From contig CM035416.1 in the NCBI GenBank assembly GCA_020310875.1, positions 1,090,556 through 1,154,555 of the forward strand: a stretch of DNA of 64,000 nt, written 5' to 3'. The notes beneath the pieces are model-generated. The model made no database searches, had not been told where the DNA came from, and was given only the letters and a program-made list of their open reading frames with translations. The position numbers were made by a program, and so were the translations under genes. This document shows positions 41,828-53,653 of this stretch, piece after piece (the stretch's first letter is position 1; each line of letters opens with the position of its first letter). This DNA is from Ceratopteris richardii (lineage: Eukaryota > Streptophyta > Polypodiopsida > Polypodiales > Pteridaceae).

Positions 41828-42095
41828 GTTACTTCTTGCCTCCTGATTCTGTGAGAATATAGAAACATGTGTTAACATTGTAAAGGACAAGATAGAACCG
41901 TTTTTGTTCCCCTTACAACATTAACATGAGGTTCGGGAGAGATTAGTGGGTTAGTAAGTGCTCGGTGCTTGTGTGTGTAGTTAGGGATTGGTTAGACCTA
42001 GGAGCTAAGTGGAATGATGTGGTGTGAGAGTGACGTAGTTAGTAGGTGGGCATGGATTTACAACTGGGGTCTGGGGGTTTATTACAAGTTTTAGG
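41828..42095 (-). other. E4 gap between pol and post-pol region
   Basis: About 270 bp without coding features apart from the acceptor-like site near 41849 (minus). The counterpart in E3 is 30246-30475. Confidence 0.6.
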
Positions 42096-43350
42096 TTACC
42101 AAATGCAATGGATAGGTTTTGATTTTGACTTTGTGGAGGCTCTGGGGAGTGTGATAGGGTATTTACTTGAAAAATGGGGCTTTTTAGGAACCCATTTACA
42201 AGTGATTCCACTTGTGCTCATGGAAGAATACATGTTAGTGCGTGATGTGTAAGACTGGGCCTCAGATGTTCGCGTGAGTGAAACATGTTGTACAGGGTTT
42301 GGCCTTGGTGTAGCTATATGAGCCCGCAAGCAAGCCTTAGGCACCCAGATTTGTCGTGATTGTGGGCTGGCCTTCATTGACTTCTTGGGTACCCAAATAG
42401 ACTTCACTTTCGGAGAAGAACTTATGAAAGGCTTCTTATTAGTATCGTGTTGTTGATTACTAATAAGAGGTTTTGGTCGTGGTGTTGGCCTGGTCGGAAC
42501 AGGGTGTTCGCCTTTTCGCCTCCATACTTGTTTCATCGACTGAAACAATCTGCTTTGCTCCTTTTTTTGGCCTCCAGTACAGGTAGTGTTCTGCTTCTTC
42601 TGTATTTGATCTGCCGTTGGCTGCTGCATCCTTCTGACCTTTGGAAAAGAAGGGAGTACCGTCTTATCCTTGACTCCGTTGTTGAGACAATCCTCTTTCT
42701 GCATCATACATTTTTGGACAAGAATAGCATTGTCAACTTCATGTGCACCCCTGGAAGGACCAGGAGTTTGTGTTTTACCTAGTTCCTTGAGTGCCTCCTT
42801 TTCCAATTCAACTGTAATTCGGCTATGATTTACCCATACCTGAAGAAGTCCGCTTCTTAGGTTTAGGTTGACTGCATGATCATAGATCCAGTCCTGACCC
42901 AAGACAAGAGGCTCAGTGAGGTCCTCATCTTGACACACTAATACTTTGACTATCATCACTTCGTCTTGAATGGAGATGGGAAGATCCACCTCGCCCATGC
43001 AAGGTGTTTCCACACCTCCCAATCCTATGAGATATGCTTCTATAGGATTGACAGTTAATCTCAATTCTTGACAGTAAGACAAATTAACCGCACTAGTGGC
43101 TGCACCTGAGTCAATCAAGGCTCTTACAGTCCTTGCACCCTTTCTTTGTCCTATCTCTAAGGTAATAAAAGGACGTCGATCAATTATCCTTTGAGCGTTG
43201 ATACCTGAAACTTCACACATAGCCACATGATATCCTTGATCTGCATAGGCATCCGTCCTAGGTTGCTCCCTATTCTGTCTTCTCAACTTCATTCTCCGGA
43301 TGCGTTCCAATGCTTTTGCTTGGGCTTCTTCTCGAATTCTCTTTTCTTCT
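42096..43350 (-). pseudogene. E4 second retropepsin-like domain and IWVPK tail
   Basis: RALIDSGAATSAVNLSYC and VLGQDWIYDHAVN mark the domain (about 42880-43150). The tail repeats KQVWRRKG, KSIWVPKK, RQIWVPKA and CKWVPKK. The domain is in the same order and place as in E3, directly after the GPY/F-like integrase end. Confidence 0.86.
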
Positions 43351-43479
43351 TCTTTGCGTTTCTTAGCAGTATTGAGTCGACTTAGCATTTCCTTTGTGAG
43401 AGGTTCCTGATACAACTTGACCCTGCATCCGCTAATGTAGCTCGGGAGAACGTCGCCTTCTAATGTGGCTAGTTGCACT

Positions 43480-44870
43480 GCTCCACTTGTTGAGATTCTG
43501 TGTATAATCATGGGTCCATAGCCTCTCTTCTCCACTTTTCTCGCATGTTGCTTCAATGTGTAGACTAAAACTAAGTCACCTGCCTTCAAACCTTTATCCT
43601 TAACGTGGGCATCAAAGTATGCCTTCTGTCGTTTCTTAGCTGCATATATCCCTGCAACCACCCTCAGTCTTGTTTCTCCTAATCATTCAAGGTCGAAAAG
43701 TCTAGAGGAGAGTTCATGACCCGTCCATTCATGCTCTTGTGCTACTTTCAGTGTAGGTATTAAGAAGTCCAATGGTAGCACTGCATTTTGGCCAAACACC
43801 ATCTGAAAGGGGGTGGCTTGGAGTACCGTTTTGTAGGCCACTCGATATGCCCAAACACCATGGTGTAGCTGTTTGTCCCAATCAGAGCGTTTATTGTTCA
43901 CTAATTTCGTCAGTACATTGCATAAGATCTTATTGGTGCTCTTTTCAGCCTGGCCATTAGCTTGAGGGTGATAGGGGGCAGACTTCTTATGTACTACCAA
44001 AAATTCTTGGAGCAGATTTTCAATAACTTCATTCAAGAAGTGAGTGCCTCTATCGCTAACTAGCTCTATGGGTAGCCCGTATCTAGTGAATACATTCTCA
44101 AATAAGAACTTAGCAGTAGTCTGAGCATCGTTCTTTGTCGTAGGTTTTACCTCTACCCACTTGGTGAGATAATCCGTGGCCACAATGATATATTCAGCAT
44201 GTGAACCCTTGGCTGGGGGATTAATAGGGCCTACAAAGTCTATTCCCCACTTAGATAATGCACGTCCACCCATCATAGGTTTCAGTGGCATCTCATCTTT
44301 GCGTATAGGATACTGAGTTCTCTGACAAACATCACACCGTTTCACATAGGTATGTGCATCCATGTGAAGGGTCGGCCACCAGAAACCTGCAAATAATATT
44401 GCCTTGATCACCCGATCTGGTCCAAAGTGTCCTCCTGCTACACCTTGGTGAGCAGTTTCCAAAATCTTTAGATATTCACTCTCATGAACACAAAGTCTCA
44501 GGTAACCATCCTTACCACGCTTGTAGAGATTATCACCAATGAGTGAGTACTCTAGGGCTTCTTGTTCTAGACTTCTTTTCCTAACCAGAGTCATGTCTGG
44601 AGGGAATGTTTTCGTCCTCAGGAAGGATACTAGTGGTTCACTCCAATCTGGCACTATGGACACTTGATAAAGAGTGGCATGTTCCACAGGTGGTTTAGTG
44701 CAACAGATTGGGCATTCCTTGCACAGCTTTTGGACATCAGCTTCCATAGTTGGCCAATGCACTCCGAGTCTCCTTAGTGTCTGTAGGGTTCGTTGTTTTG
44801 AGTAGTGTTGCTCTAATGCACCTACATGTGCTAATTGCAACCATTTAGCATACTCATCCTCTTCCACAGA
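43480..44870 (-). pseudogene. pol: E4 integrase region with two HHCC domains
   Basis: HHCC-1 reads HVGALEQHYS...CPIC and HHCC-2 HQGVAGGHFG...CDVC, with the same spacing as in E3. The core (WGIDFVGP, VSDRGTHF, YHPQANGQAE) and the KRGYGPMII region follow. Confidence 0.88.
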
Positions 44871-45079
44871 ACAAGCCAAGATCCCTTGATCTGTGTGCTT
44901 GTACATACTTCCTGCCATGATGTGATACTTTTGGGCTTTTACTACCTCTCCATCCTGTGTGTTTATTACTGGGTGGTTAGGTCCGTATGTCAACACTGGT
45001 ACCAATGGCTTAGCCCACTGCGCCACCACTTCCAAATTAAACAAGTAAGCATCAGGAAGGTCATCTGACACTCCTTGTG

Positions 45080-46500
45080 GGGCTTCTCCCGATGTGAGCC
45101 TAGAAAGGTGATCTGCTCCCAAATGAGTCTTCCCTTTCCTTACCACAACCTCAAAATCATATTCCATCAGCAAGAGAAACCATCTTACTAATCGTCCTGT
45201 ATTGCATGGCTTGTTTACGAGGTATAGCAATGCCTGATGATCAGTAAAAATTTTAAACTTATTTGCAAGCAAATAATGTCTAAACTTTTTAACCGCATAC
45301 ACCATGCCTAGTCCTTCTCTCTCCGTAGTGGTATAATTTCTTTCAGCTGCATTCAATTGTCTACTAGCATAGGTAATTGGAAGATCCATATTACCTTCAC
45401 CGGTAGGCTGCGCGAGTACACACCCAATAGCATAATTGGATGCATCAACATGAACATGGAAAGGCTTATTCCAATCTGGTGTGGTCAAGATCGGTGCTGA
45501 ACATAATCGCCGTTTAAGCTCATTGAAGGAATTCTCACATTCATCGGTCCACTCAAAGTTAGTCAGAAGTCCATACATGGGCTTTGCAATGACAGCATAC
45601 ATGTGAATGAACCGGCGGTAGTAACCACAATGCCCCATGAAGGCCTGTACTTCCTTGACGTTCTTTGGCCTAGGTAACTCGGCTATGGCTCTTACTTTCT
45701 CTTCATCGGTGGATATGCCATTCTTTGACACTATGTCCTAAAATCTTACCTTGTCTGACCATGAAAACGCACTTTTCTGGGTTTAGGCAGACTTGATATT
45801 CTCTACATTTGTCAAAGATTTGTCTCAGTTCAGGAATATGGGTTTGTCTGATGTTGGAATGAGCACAAAGATCATCAACATAGACTTCTAAGTTCTTCCT
45901 CAGGAACTCCTTAAATACATGGCACATCAGCCTCTAGAAGGTTGCTGGTGCATTGGTAAGCCCAAATGGCATTACCCGAAAGGCGAATATGCCCCATTCT
46001 GTAGCAAAAGCTGTCTTATGCTGATCCTCTGGAGTTATGGCTACTTGATTGTAGCCCGAAAATCCATCAAGGAAGCTGTACACTTCCTTGCCTGCTACTC
46101 TTTCTAAGAGATGTTCTATGATGGGAAGCGGATAATTATCTCGAATTGTGGCTACATTAACCTTCTTTAAGTTAATGCACACACGCAGCTTTCCATTTTT
46201 CTTGGGCACCACTACGATGGGGGATACCCACTCAGTGTGCTCAGTTTCATAGATGAATCCAGCTTCAACCAGTCTATCTATCTCCTCTTTGATCTTAGCA
46301 GCATAATTATCATTATATGTGTATGGCTTTTGCTTAGAAGGTTTGGCATCCGAGGTCATGGGGATAGTGTGTGAGCAGATGTCTGGATCAACACCCTTCA
46401 AATCCTTGTAACTCCAAGCGAATACATCTCTGTATTCTCTTAGCAAGGCTATCAATTCTTGCTCTTCTTCTTCCGTCAGGTCATGGCCTATGTAAGTGCA
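45080..46500 (-). pseudogene. pol: E4 reverse transcriptase and RNase H region
   Basis: KKNGKLRVCI, FLDGFSGYNQ, MPFGLTNAPATF, YVDDLCAHS and RNase H blocks (HVHVDASNYAIGC, TTEREGLGM, FTDHQALLYL, GADHLSRL) are present in the standard order. It belongs to a broken element. Confidence 0.88.
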
Positions 46501-49500
46501 TCTCTCTTCTCCCTCTTCCATGGCTACCACTATTTTCTTGGTGGTCTCTTTGTTATCATAGGCCTCTCCTGATTGCGCCTCTCGTTTAGGCATTCTGATC
46601 ATGACTCTCCTGTCATCTATCTCATACTTCTTAAAATTTTCCGAGACCTCAAACAAAGATTCTTCCTCTTCTGGTGTGACTTCTCTCTTTTTTCTTTTCT
46701 TTCCTTCCTCCTTCGGGGTCACATGTGTGGCTAGTCTTACATCATTTGTACGCTCTTCATACCTCTGGGGTTGAAATTCTACTTCATAGAAATATTCTTC
46801 ATCTGATGCAAAAGGTGGATCCATAATGATTGACTCTAGGTTCGCATTCTTCTAGAACTGCCTCTCCCATGATTGGCTCTATGGTGAAGACTGAAATGTC
46901 ATAGCCATCTTCATCACAGTGAGGTGTCCATTGTTCTTCATTGATGGCTACGTCCATTGTTGCTAGGATTTCTGCCCAGCCGTGGGGTTCAAATTCTTCG
47001 TTAGGAAAAACTACCGGTGCATAGGCTGGGTCTTGAATTGATCTATGTGTTTCTTTTGCACCTACCTCTCTGGCTTTTTCTCTCTTCTCTTCTTCTACTG
47101 CTACTTTGCACATCCATAAGTGGGTGTCTTCATGCATCCATGAGGATCCTGACCCTATGGAATGCACCGATTCTGTATCATCTTTGGCTCTATGGATGGG
47201 ATTCCATTGGATGGGAGGGACATCTCTATGAGAGTAATCTTTGAGATTCACTTTGGTCGTAACACCTAAGTGCTGCAGGTACAAGGAATTGGTTCCCCAA
47301 TCCTGTACCACTTGCAACTGTCGCATAAAAGGTCTTCCCAAAATCATCTCATAGGCATGGTTCTTGCTAAAATCACATATAGCAAATGTGTGTTCGAACT
47401 CAACACCACATGTGGTGAGAGTTATTCCTTCTAACAGCCCTAAGGGTCGCTCTATGTGACCATCGGCCATTTGCAATTTCATCCTCGTGGGCCTGAGTGC
47501 TGGCTTGCCCCAACGCTTCCATAGGGAAGTGGTAGCAATTGCAACACTTGCGCCTGAGTCCAAAATGGCCTTGGTTGTGTAGCCCTAATGAGTGATGGGA
47601 AGATATGTGTTTCCCTCTTCGCCCTCACTCATGTCTCCTATCTTGTCCAATGGTATTTCTGGCACTGTTCTCTGGGATCCTACCTAGGAACGAGGTTTTG
47701 TTATCTCTGGTACTTGTTTGGCCACATGTTTCCATAGCTCTGGCCTTACTTTGAGTAGCTCTTCTAAGGTGAGGTTGCATTGTACTTTAGTGTTTTTCAC
47801 TACCTCTGTGTTCCTAAGTATGATTGAGTCCTCATTTCTTACCATGACCGTGGGTGCTCTCATATAGGTGGACTTAGCTTCCCATGGGCCTGTGAAGTGG
47901 GGTAATTCTTGTAGAGAGTTAGACTCAAAGTCTAATTTTTCCTGAGAGTGGGTGCTCTCCTGCTCCTCATAAATGGATGGGATGTCTTGTGGGAATTGGT
48001 CATGTGCGTCATTCACAAGTTCAATGGGAGGAGGGACTTCACTTTCTTTAGCCCATTTGTCTTCTTGAATCTCTCGTAGGAATTCTGGTGTGAATCGATT
48101 CATAGAAGATGATGTGTCTGGCTCCGTAGAGTTAGGCACATAGGCTTCAGGCACATAGGCTTCCTGGGCAGGAATGCTTACTCTTTCACTTGCCCTGTCC
48201 TTATATTGAGAGGCGGGTTCCTTTTCTGATTGTGCAATCAGCTTCTCTATTCTTTCTAACAGTCCATCAAAGTGCAACTGTGTCTTCGCCGAACTAGAGA
48301 TGTTAAATAGGCGACTGGCTTCAAACATGGTTTGAGCCAATTCCACCATCTTAGCACAAATTTTGGTTCGTTCTAGCTCTAGTTCTGCTCTAGGGTAACA
48401 CTTTTCATGATTAGTTACGTTTGGCCCTTCTTGGATTCTCGCCTGATATGCTTTAAGCATCATGTTTAGGTCCTCGGGAGTGGGATCTGCTAAGACTGAT
48501 CCTACTCTTGGGGGTGGTGGGTTTAGGTGAGGCGGGTTGGAAGGTGGCGGTTCGGATGGAGTTGGGAATGGTGGAGGTGATGGAGGTGGAATAGTGTGAG
48601 AGGGAGTTTGAGCTGTGAGTTCAGTTATCCTGGCCTTTGTTTCTCTCAGGCTTTCCTCGAGTTCACTCATCTTTTTTGCCCATTGTCTTTTCATTCTTTC
48701 ACAACTATCTCTCCAAGCTCTAGTCCTCTTCTTTGTCATGCTCTCCGTTTCACTAACATCTGGGCTCTTTTCCTGGCCTACGCTTTGGTTATGTTGCAAG
48801 GCTTGGGCTCTAGTGATTACTTGTACTGGTGCAGTGGAAGTCACACTCCCTATGGAGTCTACAACTAACCCAATAACATTGATAGGAGTGATTTTTGGCA
48901 TATTATTGGGGTTCTTTGGGCAATCTCGTAAGAGATGCTCCTTTCCACACTCCTGGCAATAGCCTTGGATCGTCACTGATTGGGTTTGGGTAGGTGTAGG
49001 CATGGGGCAATCACGAATGAGGTGATCCCCCTGACATCTGTAGCATGGTCCTCTAGGGAATGGGGGTCTTACTTGTCTAGGTTGAGGTCTAGGGTAGGGG
49101 TTTGCATACATGACGTTTGTGTAATCTGACTCCCAACTAGGTTCATTTGGCTCGTCACTATAATAGGGCTCCCCATGTTCAGGAGACTGCATGTAGTAGG
49201 CCTGGGGGCTATCAACATGTGTAGAATCGAAACTATGGTCACTCAGGTCACTTTCAGAAAGCAATTGGGTTACTGGGACTATAGCTCTATTCAAATTTTC
49301 TTCTGCCGCTGCATACTTTACCGGAATTACATTAGCTGGGGCAGGGGTTTGTTGTGCTAACACGGGCTGAGGCCTTTCTTGGGCTTGATATTGTGGTTGA
49401 TAATTTTGTTGAGGCCTAGTATACTGTTGTGGTGGGTATTGACTCTGGTATCTGCCTTGTTGAGGGTATGGCTGAGGGTAGGGTTGCCTAACCGCTTGCG

Positions 49501-51307
49501 TATTGTATGGGCAGTCTTGCGCGGTGTGATTGGTGTACCTTCGTTCTATGGTGCAGTACTGGCTACTAGGATTAACTTAGGGTTGAGCCATAATGGGACA
49601 GACATTCGCCATGTGGTCGCCACCACAAGTATAGCATCTTTTCACAGGGGCATACCTTGGGATCTGTTTGCTAGTGACACCTAATTTCTGAGCTACTTTC
49701 TCTGCAAGTTCCTCAATTGATGTGGATTGCGTGGAAGAGAGGCTAGAGGCACTATCTGAATCTTTGTATATCTTGGAAAGCTCTAACTCCTCCCCTAGGT
49801 TATCCTCGATGTCAATGCACATGCGTACACACTCTTCTATAGTCCTAGGGTCCTTCAAGTACACATAAGATCTCAATTTGGTGCTTAGCAATCTGTCCAA
49901 GAATAGAGCCACTTGCTTAGCTGGTGTGGGTAGCTCCGAATCAGGGCATCTTTCAAGATATTGCCTAAATCTTCTTCCTGCAAGTCTCACGGTCTCTTGA
50001 GGGGTTTGCTTGAAGCTGTGAATCAGCGAGGAGGTATTATGTCTTATGCCACTCTTAGAGAATTCAATAATGAAAGCCTCTAGGAGTTGGTCTATGCTCC
50101 TGAACTGCCTCTCGTTTAGTGGCTGAAACCATGTCAGGGCAGTGTTCCTAAGGGTTAGACCAAAGGCATTGTACTGCGTGAATAGATCCTCCACTTGTTC
50201 AGCTCTCAAGACTTGCCTAAACTCAGCCACATGATCGTATGGATCTCCAGTGCCATCGAAGTAGTTCTTCATGGACTTAACTAGCTGAGTCGGTCTCAAA
50301 GTCCTTGTGTGCTCTCTAGGTCGTGGTAGAGGGAACTCATCCGCATTTCTTTGATTCCTGTGAGCTCTAAGTATCTCAGGTTCTACTCTATTTGTTTCCA
50401 TTCTTGTTCTTTCTCTGCCCCCTTGGTTGGCAAAGCTTACTTCTGGTCTATCACTACTTCTGTCTCTTTGAATTCCATGAGCTTGGGATGTTCCAGCTCC
50501 AGGGTGACCATAGGATACATTCGATCTTGGTTGGGGGAAAACGAATTCACCCTTCCAAGTGTAAGCATTTCTATCATGTTCTGTAACCACAAAGATCCTC
50601 TCTGAAGCGTGATCCAAGTAGGTCACTCTGCCTGGGCTATCAGGATCCTTAAACTCATAGATCATGATTGTTCCTATATCAATTGGCCGATCAGATTTAT
50701 ACCTCCAAAAGGCTTCGTCAGTCTCTCGGTTTAGAAGCAGATCTATGCTCTTATTATCTTGGGGAATCCACTCTGGTTTGATAATCCTAGTGAGAACAGA
50801 TTTGCCTCGAGGGGTCCTGGGCTCCCCTCCTACGTTCCCTTGTTCTAGGTCATCTATGTCCGATTCTGGGACTACATTCCCGACTTCATCTGTCCTATCT
50901 GGGTGACTGGTGACTACATATATTGTCCCTTCCTTGTCTAAGTACGCTTCGTTTACGAACTTGACAGCTGGGCGCTCTAGTCCAATAGATTGGTCAGGGT
51001 TTTTAATCTGGACCACGGATCTTCCTAGACCGTCCTCATAGATGCTAGCACCTAATCGGTTGGTCCTAAGGTATTCAAGCTGCGTCTTGTACGGGCCTTC
51101 TACCCTGTGCAAGTATGGCACTCCTGAAATTCCCGTAGGTCTGTCCATGCCTTGAGACATCTCTGAATCACTAGTCTCAGAGCTAGGGTAGTATGAGTGG
51201 TCGCTCAACTGTTGGGCCCAAGACCTAGCAGTGTGGTTGACACTAGCCTCTGAAGACCTAAGACTTTGTCTATCTCTCCCTAGATGTCGCCCTGATCTAA
51301 GGTTCAT
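46500..51307 (-). pseudogene. gag-pro: E4 gag and first protease region
   Basis: The start at 51307 encodes MNLRSGRHLG, as in the other elements. The capsid-like region (TWFQPLNERQFRS), zinc knuckles (CYTCGGDHMANVC, CYRCQGDHLIRDC, YCQECGKEHLLRDC) and the first retropepsin (DSGASVAIATTS, MILGRPFMRQL, near 47250-47570) follow. Then comes an acidic linker toward RT (46500-46830). It is broken in several places. Confidence 0.87.
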
Positions 51308-52127
51308 AAGCCTAATTGAATAGCCCAATTTTGCCCAAGTACAACCTCGTTGCTGAGTTCTTTTGTATCAGTCACTTGACTCTTTTTTTGGTGGATTACC
51401 GCGTTTATAATCTTGTCTGATATCACGTCGTCAGGTATACTTGAGTGTATTTCTGCACTGTACATTGATCGTTCCTCGTTAGATTCTTTCCTTTAAGGTT
51501 ATCGCATCACGAAGAGATTATGTTTAATCTTGAACTTGAGTGCATAGGTAGTCTTCAACTTGATTGATGCCTATCGCCGTCCTGGCCTACTCCTATCACT
51601 AGTCGTTCTTAGCCTAAGCTAGGAATTGACAAAGGGAGTTGAGAATATTCCGACCTTTCTTGTTGACCCTTGCTTTATGATGCTCAAGAACCCGAGTCTC
51701 AAGCTTGCAAAGAAACCCTTGCTTCGTATGCTCTCAATTGCTCTCAATGGACCTGTAAAAGTCCCAAAATTAGCTCAAGACTTAAATTCAAATGACAGAC
51801 ATGTCACTTTCATGCATGTAATTCACAGGCCAAATCCCCTTTGCCTTTATGGAAAACAATCCCAAGGACCCTTCAGCTTTCCTACCCCGGGGGATGGTCA
51901 ACTTCAAAACAAGAATCACAGCAAACGGATTTCGTATGAGAAAGTTATGCCAGTTCAGGGTTTTGGTGCTAAAACAGGGTTCAACAGGCTAACAAGTCAC
52001 AGGATTTTTCTCAAAAATACATGTGTAGGGACCTCACAAATCACTAATTGCTAGACCAATATGCCCAAAAACTATCCCCAAGGCTTAGAATAAAAACCCT
52101 AATTTTTTGGCCGAAAAAGCTTGTCAA
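51308..52127 (-). other. E4 leader between gag and array
   Basis: About 820 bp of untranslated leader, only partly similar to that of E3 (for instance the CTAGCCTAGGC-like stretch and the block near 51340-51610). No gene is seen. Confidence 0.6.
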
Positions 52128-52580
52128 ATCGACAGGTCTGTCAATCGCGATTGACAGAGGTGTCCGTCGGGGCCTGTCGATCGCGATCAACACGTCAGTC
52201 GCGATTGACAGTGATTTCAGTCAATCGGGGATGTGTCTGTCGCGATGGACACGTGGCTACGCGTAAAAGTCAATCAATCGTGGAAATTCTATCGGTCGCG
52301 ATCGACGGTGTCAATCGCGATTAACAGGGTCTGTCGGTCGCGATTGACAGGGTCTGTCGGTCGCGATTGACAGGGTCATACGTGGCAGTCAGTCGGTCGT
52401 GGGGTCTGTCGGTCATGGCTGTCAATCGCGATCGATGGTGTCGGTCGCGATTGACAGAGAAACACAGAATTTTCCAACTGTTTTTAGTGATTTAGAATGT
52501 GCTCATCATGCTTGTGCTTGTGGTGAACTTTGTTTTACCAAATGATCGAATTTTCTGTCGATCGCGATCGACAGAGGTCG
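52128..52580 (-). repeat. Leader tandem array of E4, about 23-bp units with TCGCGAT core
   Basis: Irregular units of the type GTCTGTCGGTCGCGATTGACAG (plus sense) recur; the best-preserved run at about 52325-52380 has a 23-bp period. Many units are near-perfect inverted repeats, and at 52555-52574 CTGTCGATCGCGATCGACAG is a perfect 20-bp palindrome. The monomer is unrelated to that of E3 outside the core. Confidence 0.85.
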
Positions 52581-52916
52581 GTGACACAGAGACTGGACCG
52601 CACGTTTCCGTACCTGCGCAGAGTGCTGGGGATGATGATACAGCAAGAACCTGCAAAAATGCTCTAGAACATGCAAAAACAACACACCCAATATAGCTCT
52701 CTCGCTCTCTCTCACAAGTGGAATGAGGGAAATGAGGTGGGGAAGGTGATATGATCAAAAACTGAAAATTTCCGCGATGATGGAGATGGAGGTGGGAGAT
52801 GGTGATGACGATGATGGTGATGAGGTAAGAAGGAGAAAAATAAGAAAAGTGAAGAATTTACCTACACGCCAACGTCTCACATCTACGTCTTACCATCACA
52901 CGCTCGTCCTCAAAGC

Positions 52917-52938
52917 TCGATCCCCGGCAACGGCGCCA
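52917..52938 (-). other. Primer-binding site of E4, tRNA-Asp type
   Basis: On minus, TGGCGCCGTTGCCGGGGA plus TCGA, the same 22-nt match to tRNA-Asp(GUC) as in E1 and E3, 8 nt from the LTR edge. Confidence 0.92.
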
Positions 52939-52946
52939 AAATTTGG

Positions 52947-53648
52947 TGTAGCTCAGTGATGAGTAGCACCTCCTTTAATGTCAATCCGGGAAGACGTGAG
53001 GATGGTATGAAGACCACGAGCAAGTGGAGGCACAAGTGAGTGAGTGAGAAGCACACAAGCATGCACACACATACACACACACGCGCACACACGGCAAGAC
53101 AAAGAGTGAGAAGCAATGGAGTTCTTAGATTACTTTCAAAAAGCTCTTACAAGTTCATTTCAATTACAAGCTAACCTCAAAAATGAGCTCTCTAGCTCTA
53201 TTTATAGTTTTTGACTAGGTTTTGGCCTTGTCCAGACCTAGTGTCCGGCCTAGTTAAAAAGTAGGTTCTCTACCCTATTTGGAGGTTCAAACGAAGTCTA
53301 AAAAATGTGAAAACTGACAGGTAGATACTTCTAAAGCTCCTCAAGCTCAAGGACTCCTTGGCTTGCACAAAATGGAGCTACAAAAATGTGAAATGGTATT
53401 TACAAGGGTTTTTAGTGATGAAAATCACTATTGTTGTAGGGATTTCTTCTAGCATTTTGATATACATTTCCTGGAGCTCCCTACTTGCTCCTTCTCCTTG
53501 TGTCCACCTCTCTTATGTGCATAAATGTGTTGAAAAAATATTGGCCTACTTGCCAGATCGTCGTTGACTGCTCTGTCTGCTTGTACTTTCTCTTCTCTCT
53601 GACTCCCTTCTTAAGCTTCCTTGCCTAGTGAGTCCTTCAGTTCCAACA
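52947..53648 (-). repeat. 5' LTR of E4
   Basis: 702 bp with TATA at 53198-53207 (minus) and the U3 palindrome at 53348-53360, both as in the 3' LTR. Six substitutions separate the two LTRs and no length change is seen. Confidence 0.96.
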
Positions 53649-53653
53649 CTTCT
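53649..53653. repeat. Target-site duplication of E4, right copy (CTTCT)
   Basis: Identical to 37030-37034. Confidence 0.93.

Larger units (their letters stand above)
37035..53648 (-). mobile_element. E4: Ty3/gypsy LTR retrotransposon, minus strand (16.6 kb)
   Basis: Complete from end to end, with 702-bp LTRs that differ at 6 sites (0.85 percent) and a perfect CTTCT duplication. It is the same lineage as E3 but another family: the LTR differs in length and in U3 sequence, and the proteins are clearly diverged. Coding regions are broken in about eight places, so it is a fossil. It would be about 0.3 million years old at 1.3e-8 per site per year, with the usual uncertainty. It inserted into E2 between the protease and RT regions. 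Confidence 0.95.
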
